In this document: piece by piece, positions 61,501-64,000 of the stretch | How positions within the stretch are numbered: the first letter of the stretch is position 1 | Layout of the letters: every line of letters starts with the position of its first letter | DNA from: Patiria pectinifera | Lineage: Eukaryota; Echinodermata; Asteroidea; Valvatida; Asterinidae | NCBI GenBank assembly: GCA_029964075.1 | Contig: CM057147.1 | Coordinates: 21,225,513-21,289,512, forward strand | DNA: 64,000 nucleotides | Direction: 5' to 3' | The notes under the pieces: generated by a model | Seen by the model: the letters and a program-made list of their open reading frames with translations, nothing else | Databases searched by the model: none | Told to the model about the DNA's origin: nothing | Program-made: the position numbers and the translations under genes

Positions 61501-63925
61501 AAAACATTGATAAAAATACATAATAAAAACTTATCCACTATTGAATTTCAAAATTATGAAATTTTACTGAATGAGGATTTCACCTCAGACCCTTGAAATT
61601 AAAAACAAAAAAAAAACCCACTTCAATTAGTAGAGTGGACACCTTTCACAATGATTTCCAGTACTAGTGTTGTAGCTGAATACATCCAAAGTCCTCACAA
61701 TGTCATAATCACAATTTATAAATACCTAAGACAGTTTACCCACTCCTATTGGTCGAGAGCCCATCACGTGGCCGGTTTTAAACGGTTGATAAAGACATGG
61801 CTGGCTGGTCTTAAACACTTTTTCAGTGTCACATGAAATTTGGACTCCTATGAAATCCGGTGCAAGCACCGTTTTATGGGTTGAACCTTCACAATCCTCA
61901 CGTAGGCATGCGCAATACTACCAGTGAGTCAGTATTTCATAGTCCTAAATTCACACTACACTGGTACATGTATATCTGCATTCTGCGCGACATCACGCAA
62001 TACGCGGGCGTAAATCTCCATATAAGGAGTTGTTTACCAGAGAGCCGTTCCATTGAATAGCTAGAGGGGTGTTTTGTTGACACCCAAAAGTCACAATGCT
62101 AGCAACATTAGCAATGCTTATTTTACCTCCCCGACCCACTTGCGTAGGAATATGAGTGGGTTTGCCAACAACTCCTTGGGCATAGAACTGGTAGAGGTGT
62201 TCGTGGGATCATCAGCGCTGGTGCTCCAACTTAAAGCAGCTGCTTTCTTCTTCTCTGCACGTATAAGATGCACCAAAAAATCCTTGTGGAAAAAAACAGA
62301 AATATTCAAACTGTAAATACTCAAAGTTTGAAGAAACACTTCAGTCGGGAGAACATCAAAAATTCTGAAGTTTAAACAAAAATCAAATTGATTATCTAAG
62401 CTTATTGTATTTTGATGACTGTTGTTTGATTGTTTTATGTTTTCTGAATAAATTTATGTGAATACAGTGTTTCTGGAGGAGGGAGGGTGGCCTAGTGGTT
62501 AGGGTTTGTGACTCAGGATCAGAAGGTCTGGGGTTTGAATCCAACTGCTAGCCATATGTTTTGTCCTTGGGCAAGCCACTTCACCCTGATCCACTCAGGA
62601 GTACAAATGGGTACCGGCATTAGCTGGGGAGTAAACTGTGATGGACTAGCATCCCATCCAGGGGGAGTAGAAATATTCTCAGTCATTTCATGCTACTGAA
62701 ACTGGAGACAAACGCCGGCCTGATTGGCCATATTGGCTCGTGAAAGACTAAACAACTACTTACTTACAATGTATCTTTTACTCTTTCAGTGCCAAAGTCG
62801 TACATGTACGAGGTATATTTGTTAGTTCGAAATTGCCAACCTCGTACATGTACGAGGTAATGTTCGTACTTAAAATCATCAAACCTCGTACATGTACAAG
62901 GTAGAGTAAGCATGTTATCACAAGGGGGCGCGCTCGCTCTTTCTAATAATATCATTTTCATTCAGGTACAATGTATGACCTGTATTTATTTGTTTCATTC
63001 GAGTTCTTGCGAGAGGGCGCAGCAATGACACTCGTATTTTCTGCAAAAATTGTGGAATTCCCCTGTGTGCAGGACAGTGTTTCAGGGTGTATGTACATGA
63101 CTACTATTGACTTTCCAATGTACCAAGGATATACCAGAGAGCAACAACAACAAATTTAGTGAGTAAAAATTATTTACTTTTTTTATACAGAATTTTGAAC
63201 AATTAAAAAAAAACGCTTGAAGTTGGGCACTTTAGGGTTAAACTTTTTTTATTTCGCGGGCACTGAAAGAGTTAATTGAAACAGAAATGAATTGTATACT
63301 GCTTGTGGCGTTCAACGACATGCAAGTATTTTCATTAATAGTTTGTTGCAACAAATACTTGAATGTATTGTTCTTTATTGGTTTTGAAACTGCCAAAGTT
63401 TTGTTTACCTTGGATTAATTTTGGATTTCACGGATTCTTAAAGAAGAAAAATTCAAAATGAAATGAATACAAAAACATTTTCATTTTATTCTCACCTGAC
63501 GGTTAACTTTAACATTGGTGATGGCACATTCCTGTAGGTGGTCGTACAACTCCGTGTCAGCCATCTTTAGCCGAGCCATTGCCTGTTCAGCAACTGCAAA
63601 TATCTCCGGCCATTTTGGAAAGGCATAGGTGAGCAGGAGATCTAGGTACAGGGCCAATTCATAGGGGTGCTCCTCTACACAAAAAACAGCAGTACAGAAG
63701 CAATTTAGAGAAATCACATGAAGTAAACATTGCACACAATGCAGGCTTTCAAGCAGACCCAGGTGAAAAAGTAGGAGAACAGTGTGATCAAAATTTAAAA
63801 TGAAAGGACAAAAGTAGGACTTCGGAGGACAAGATCAGTATAAAAGTAGGACTTCTGCGGGCTTTCAGGAGTAGTTTTCGTTGATTCTCACCCATATCCA
63901 CAGCATCATAAGCCTCATATGGCAT
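40523..63925 (-). CDS. Large uncharacterised protein, TBC-like N-terminus and C2-like repeats (18 exons)
   Basis: I do not recognise this gene by name. Exons in coding order: 63925-63892, 63674-63496, 62282-62127, 61346-61185, 60515-60400, 53596-53386, 52409-52236, 51792-51663, 51257-51033, 50654-50476, 49926-49693, 48955-48821, 48293-48125, 47013-46843, 44359-44202, 43559-43317, 41990-41835, 41272-41072, plus a last exon 40567-40523. All phases agree: 1025 codons from the 63925 ATG. Residues 12-235 resemble the C-terminal half of a TBC (Rab-GAP) domain: HPYELALYLDLLL, then MYIWDQCFMERWD with a following Leu-rich helix. From about residue 290 there are alternating strands such as DLYVDGVRFLPDN and LAVLRMYTVDK, typical of beta-sandwich (C2-like) repeats. 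It ends TEDEEPSNS. An in-frame TGA lies 12 nt before the ATG, but exons beyond the right edge remain possible. Function unknown. An antisense TRIM gene sits in its fifth intron. Confidence 0.85.
40690..40855. repeat. Dispersed repeat, sister of 1812-1975
   Basis: It has the same order of motifs, 'gcatgtagcacttttaaaat', 'gagctttcttgtagtac' and 'catgtacttttcaagttac'. It lies in the last intron of the TBC-like gene. Confidence 0.6.
42084..42850 (+). mobile_element. tRNA-derived SINE, family 2, split by a DNA element
   Basis: The head 'gttggcgtagcggtac' and B box 'ggttcgattcctg' start the SINE. Its body is interrupted at 42281 and resumes at 42780 with 'cttgtgagctacagtgcc'. An uninterrupted sister is at 44484-44700 and an inverted head copy at 47507-47664. 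Confidence 0.88.
42281..42775. mobile_element. 495-bp MITE inserted in a SINE
   Basis: The ends 'agcacgttttgg' and the complement of 'ccaaaacgtgccc' are inverted repeats, and the inner blocks 'gaacatgtttctgacgtc' and the reverse of 'aaacatgttt' also pair. It is flanked by CAGG at 42277-42280 and 42776-42779. The uninterrupted SINE at 44484 reads straight across ('ttcttcaggcttgcgagc'), confirming a 4-bp duplication. Confidence 0.88.
44484..44705 (+). mobile_element. tRNA-derived SINE, family 2
   Basis: Full-length copy: 'gttggcgtagcggtat', B box 'gggttcaaatccg', 'gggttttcctccc', 'gcgagctac', ending in a short 'aataataata' tail. It lies in an intron of the TBC-like gene. Confidence 0.88.
44711..45314. 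mobile_element. 600-bp element with CCCTAACGTGGCGC ends
   Basis: 'ccctaacgtggcgcactt' occurs at 44714 and 44926 on the plus strand, and its complement occurs twice in a row near the right end (45277-45310). It starts directly after the SINE tail. There is no coding frame. The class is unknown. Confidence 0.7.
45740..46215. mobile_element. MITE, family A
   Basis: Ends 'agtatacaacatttgc' and the complement of 'gcaaatgttgtgtatta'. It shares 'ttttgctgcaattttcaga' with its sisters. The TTAA flanks are eroded. Confidence 0.7.
46440..46760. other. TATA-containing, possibly LTR-derived stretch
   Basis: 'cggtatataaacc' is followed by a GC-richer 270-bp leader-like stretch unlike the intron around it. 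No LTR ends or duplications were found. It might be a promoter fragment from a retroelement. Confidence 0.25.
47266..47504. mobile_element. 239-bp Harbinger-like MITE
   Basis: The ends are 'ggcc' plus an A run and 'gtctcc' on the left, with the exact mirror 'ggagac', a T run and 'ggcc' on the right. It is flanked by TTA at 47263-47265 and 47505-47507. The 3-bp TTA duplication and GGCC ends fit PIF/Harbinger. Confidence 0.8.
47507..47664 (-). mobile_element. tRNA-derived SINE, family 2, head fragment
   Basis: Read on the minus strand it carries 'gttggcatagcggtac', a B box 'gggttcgattcctg' and 'gggttttcctc'. It abuts the Harbinger-like element. Confidence 0.85.
47789..48055 (+). mobile_element. 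tRNA-derived SINE, family 1
   Basis: 'gcggcctaatggttaggg', B box 'ggtttgaatcctg', 'gtccttgggcaagccactt' and 'ggccatattggctcg'. It lies in an intron of the TBC-like gene. Confidence 0.9.
49014..49410. repeat. 130-bp tandem repeat, 3 diverged copies
   Basis: 'agagtcatttcttttcatc' with 'aaaactaca' recurs near 49018, 49152 and 49281. 'tcaatttcaat' and 'gaaaagt...gttg' blocks follow in each copy. It is intronic. Confidence 0.75.
53141..53342. mobile_element. MITE, family D
   Basis: Sister of 6955-7153, with ends 'atgggccgatccagtaagc' and the complement of 'gcttactggatcggtccat'. It lies 44 bp from the exon E donor of the TBC-like gene. Confidence 0.82.
54015..54295 (-). mobile_element. tRNA-derived SINE, family 1 (inverted)
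   Basis: On the minus strand it reads 'gtggcctagtggttagg', 'gggttcgaatccag', 'gtccttgggcaagccactt' and ends 'ccacattggctcgtgacag'. It lies inside the 6.8-kb intron. Confidence 0.9.
54554..54791. mobile_element. 238-bp hAT-like MITE
   Basis: The ends are 'cagtggcggttct' and the complement of 'agaaccgcgcctg'. A perfect 8-bp duplication, ATCAAAGT, is at 54546-54553 and 54792-54799. Confidence 0.9.
54886..55062. repeat. Tandem duplication of about 87 bp
   Basis: 'ttatactcttcccga', then 'tagcagatgagtaagcaaaa' and 'tttggct', occurs twice in a row with a few differences. Confidence 0.85.
55735..56400 (-). pseudogene. 5'-truncated LINE, reverse-transcriptase ORF C-terminus
   Basis: On the minus strand, from about 56345 to 56060, the translation carries LNLGKCMYKYMNRALP, IHSYNT and QNSVVQRG. 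After a frameshift it continues WNSLDNTF and ends at a stop. This is the usual C-terminal end of a CR1/Jockey-type LINE ORF2. An A-rich tail lies at 55735-55780. The copy is truncated at its 5' end and frameshifted, so it is dead. It lies inside the 6.8-kb intron. Confidence 0.8.
56640..57085 (+). repeat. Probable LINE 3' end with a CCTTA tail
   Basis: 'ttgctaataaaatgatcc' is followed by five or more CTTAC units (57058-57085). A 3' UTR ending in a short tandem tail is typical of some non-LTR elements. No coding part is present. Confidence 0.45.
57453..59426 (+). CDS. TRIM-family RING/B-box E3 ligase with C-terminal propeller
   Basis: An intronless 657-codon frame. A C3HC4 RING lies at residues 21-65 (CPICSKHFQEPKILDCLHSF, then CPVC), so it is probably a ubiquitin E3 ligase. 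A B-box 1 follows at about 101-140 (CQACDGKSPAMSRCMDCDQF), and a B-box 2 at about 165-205 (CSKHPERKLEVYCDTCNQLL, then CRRC and HSGH). The coiled-coil/BBC region runs to about 345. The region from about 400 to 655 has repeated strand-turn patterns (NVAVNADDQIVVLDG, CLAVDKSTNLIAVGY) that fit an NHL-like beta-propeller, as in TRIM2/TRIM3/TRIM56-type proteins. The start is the first ATG, 14 codons before the RING. A pyrimidine-rich acceptor 40 bp upstream (57413) suggests a spliced 5' UTR. The gene lies antisense in an intron of the TBC-like gene and has more GC than its surroundings. The exact orthologue is not assigned. Confidence 0.9.
   Translation: MAAYVNAPDVDKMMSEHQLDCPICSKHFQEPKILDCLHSFCLECLKDLRVRQGVENPMLTCPVCSHKTKIGDVADLLDYLTLSALVEEVTMKEQLLEGQGSRIRCQACDGKSPAMSRCMDCDQFLCQECRETHESLAATAHNIYSLAQFGSGEVAYKSKLREHIPICSKHPERKLEVYCDTCNQLLCRRCSVTDHSGHAHSLKGLPEASDKCKQIVAEMVARAEKCQAAFATAADEMRRSLLDLNITCFNTKKRITKKADREVARIRAEEEKILNELKQTYFERVGIIKSAKAAYTKEVISTERKQKQVDNIVAQASCYEILNLQQKLLDNMRELISKQPEKVPNHLSIMEFEDWGEGSLGRLVLEETELKGKAVGEESHEEENKWHLKKELWTFQPDYSEFTVAWYVSAFSSGKILVADINHKQLITCTPSPEGESKLCVNPKGLEIKGLTDPRNVAVNADDQIVVLDGPKVKVFNPNYQLLDQFTPGGGPDRQPTCLAVDKSTNLIAVGYADTELVHLHDPKGSFIKMLPAPMINSYLTISRKRLIYTNWGKKKLLSMDYNGGIIFSVDISNDMPDWGPMGVCCDNEGSIYVAVCGDWPSLGEILHFGPDGMFIGRAIKGHSNLRDITVTPDQDLVVAAVESVKIYHLRTDDNEH
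59463..59515. repeat. TTCAA microsatellite
   Basis: About six 'attcaattc'-type units directly follow the TRIM stop codon and lead into 'actttattttcc'. Read in reverse it resembles a LINE 3' tail. Confidence 0.7.
59721..60170. mobile_element. TTAA-flanked MITE, family A
   Basis: TTAA lies at both ends. It has 'aagggaatgtacatcg' on the left, 'gcaaatgttgtatattccct' on the right, and the central palindrome 'ggtcggccgacc'. It lies between the TRIM gene and exon 5 of the TBC-like gene. Confidence 0.88.
60850..61165 (-). mobile_element. tRNA-derived SINE, family 3
   Basis: On the minus strand: 'gtggcctagtagtctgg', B box 'gggttcgattcca', then 'ctttggcaaggcactttga'. It continues toward an 'agcgcattg...aaagcactttataagt' tail on the plus-strand left side. 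Confidence 0.8.
61380..62120. other. Intron of the TBC-like gene, nothing recognised
   Basis: No repeat, RNA gene or exon is evident between exons 61185-61346 and 62127-62282. Confidence 0.4.
62487..62752 (+). mobile_element. tRNA-derived SINE, family 1
   Basis: 'gtggcctagtggttaggg', B box 'ggtttgaatccaac', 'gtccttgggcaagccactt' and 'ttggccatattggctcgtg'. Confidence 0.9.
62777..63275. mobile_element. 500-bp piggyBac-like MITE
   Basis: The left end 'ctctttcagtgcc' matches the complement of the right end 'ggcactgaaagag'. TTAA follows on the right and TTTA, a one-base change, precedes on the left. TTAA-flanked CxCTTTxxxTGCC ends are typical of piggyBac relatives. Confidence 0.75.
62798..62903. 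repeat. Three copies of an 18-bp palindrome
   Basis: 'cctcgtacatgtacgagg', or a one-base variant, occurs three times at about 40-bp spacing in the left part of the piggyBac-like element. The placement suggests a transposase binding array; this is inference. Confidence 0.8.
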
Positions 63926-64000
63926 GTTCTGTACTCACAACACTTGTGCTCCATCCTCAACTAAGCTCTTGGAAGTACAGTTGCAGTACTCCTGCGCCCA

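Noticed and set aside
63938-64000. Open minus-strand stretch at the right edge as an upstream exon of the TBC-like gene
   Set aside because: It ends at a TGA 12 nt before the ATG, and any splice from its GTGAGT donor would break the next frame. Exons further right cannot be excluded.
1-64000. CRISPR array, bacterial operon or phage-type defence island
   Set aside because: The tandem repeats here lack spacer structure and the genes are spliced eukaryotic genes.

Overview
The window is intron-rich, AT-rich animal nuclear DNA. Introns are mostly GT-AG, tRNA-derived SINEs and miniature DNA transposons (MITEs) are dense, and one short TTAGGG-type telomeric tract is present. The gene content and the style of repeats suit an invertebrate deuterostome such as an echinoderm or a hemichordate. 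That placement is inference; nothing in the window fixes the species.

Layout, left to right. (1) 1-1437, minus strand: an intronless class A GPCR whose C-terminal tail runs into an in-frame repeat tract read in a different frame. (2) 2305-13159, plus strand: the 3' three-quarters of TYW1, the wybutosine-synthesis radical SAM enzyme, in 12 exons. Its flavodoxin N-terminus is not found, so the GPCR probably lies inside a TYW1 intron. (3) 16858-19409, minus strand: complete five-exon POP5, a protein of RNase P and RNase MRP. (4) 22363-27462, plus strand: complete four-exon ARL6IP4, an SR-type splicing-associated protein. It is divergent from POP5, and a 720-bp inverted repeat lies between the two. 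(5) 27.5-40.5 kb: no gene. It holds a 950-bp hAT element, a telomeric tract inside an inverted repeat, and a 5.8-kb tandem array with two dated transposon insertions. (6) 40523-63925, minus strand: an 18-exon gene (at least 1025 residues) that I cannot name. It has a TBC-like N-terminal segment followed by probable beta-sandwich (C2-like) repeats. (7) 57453-59426, plus strand: a TRIM-type RING/B-box/propeller gene with an intronless CDS, nested antisense in the 6.8-kb intron 5 of gene 6.

The genes do not form a pathway. TYW1 and POP5 both act on tRNA (modification of tRNA-Phe position 37, and 5' maturation), and ARL6IP4 is linked to RNA processing, but their adjacency is probably chance. All splice phases given were checked by hand and agree across the exons of each multi-exon gene. 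No bacterial-type defence system, CRISPR array or new multi-gene system is visible. The most notable points are the two nested antisense genes, the unnamed TBC-like gene, the GPCR tail frame conflict, the tandemly copied splice donor in TYW1, and the tandem array that serves as its own empty-site control for two transposons.
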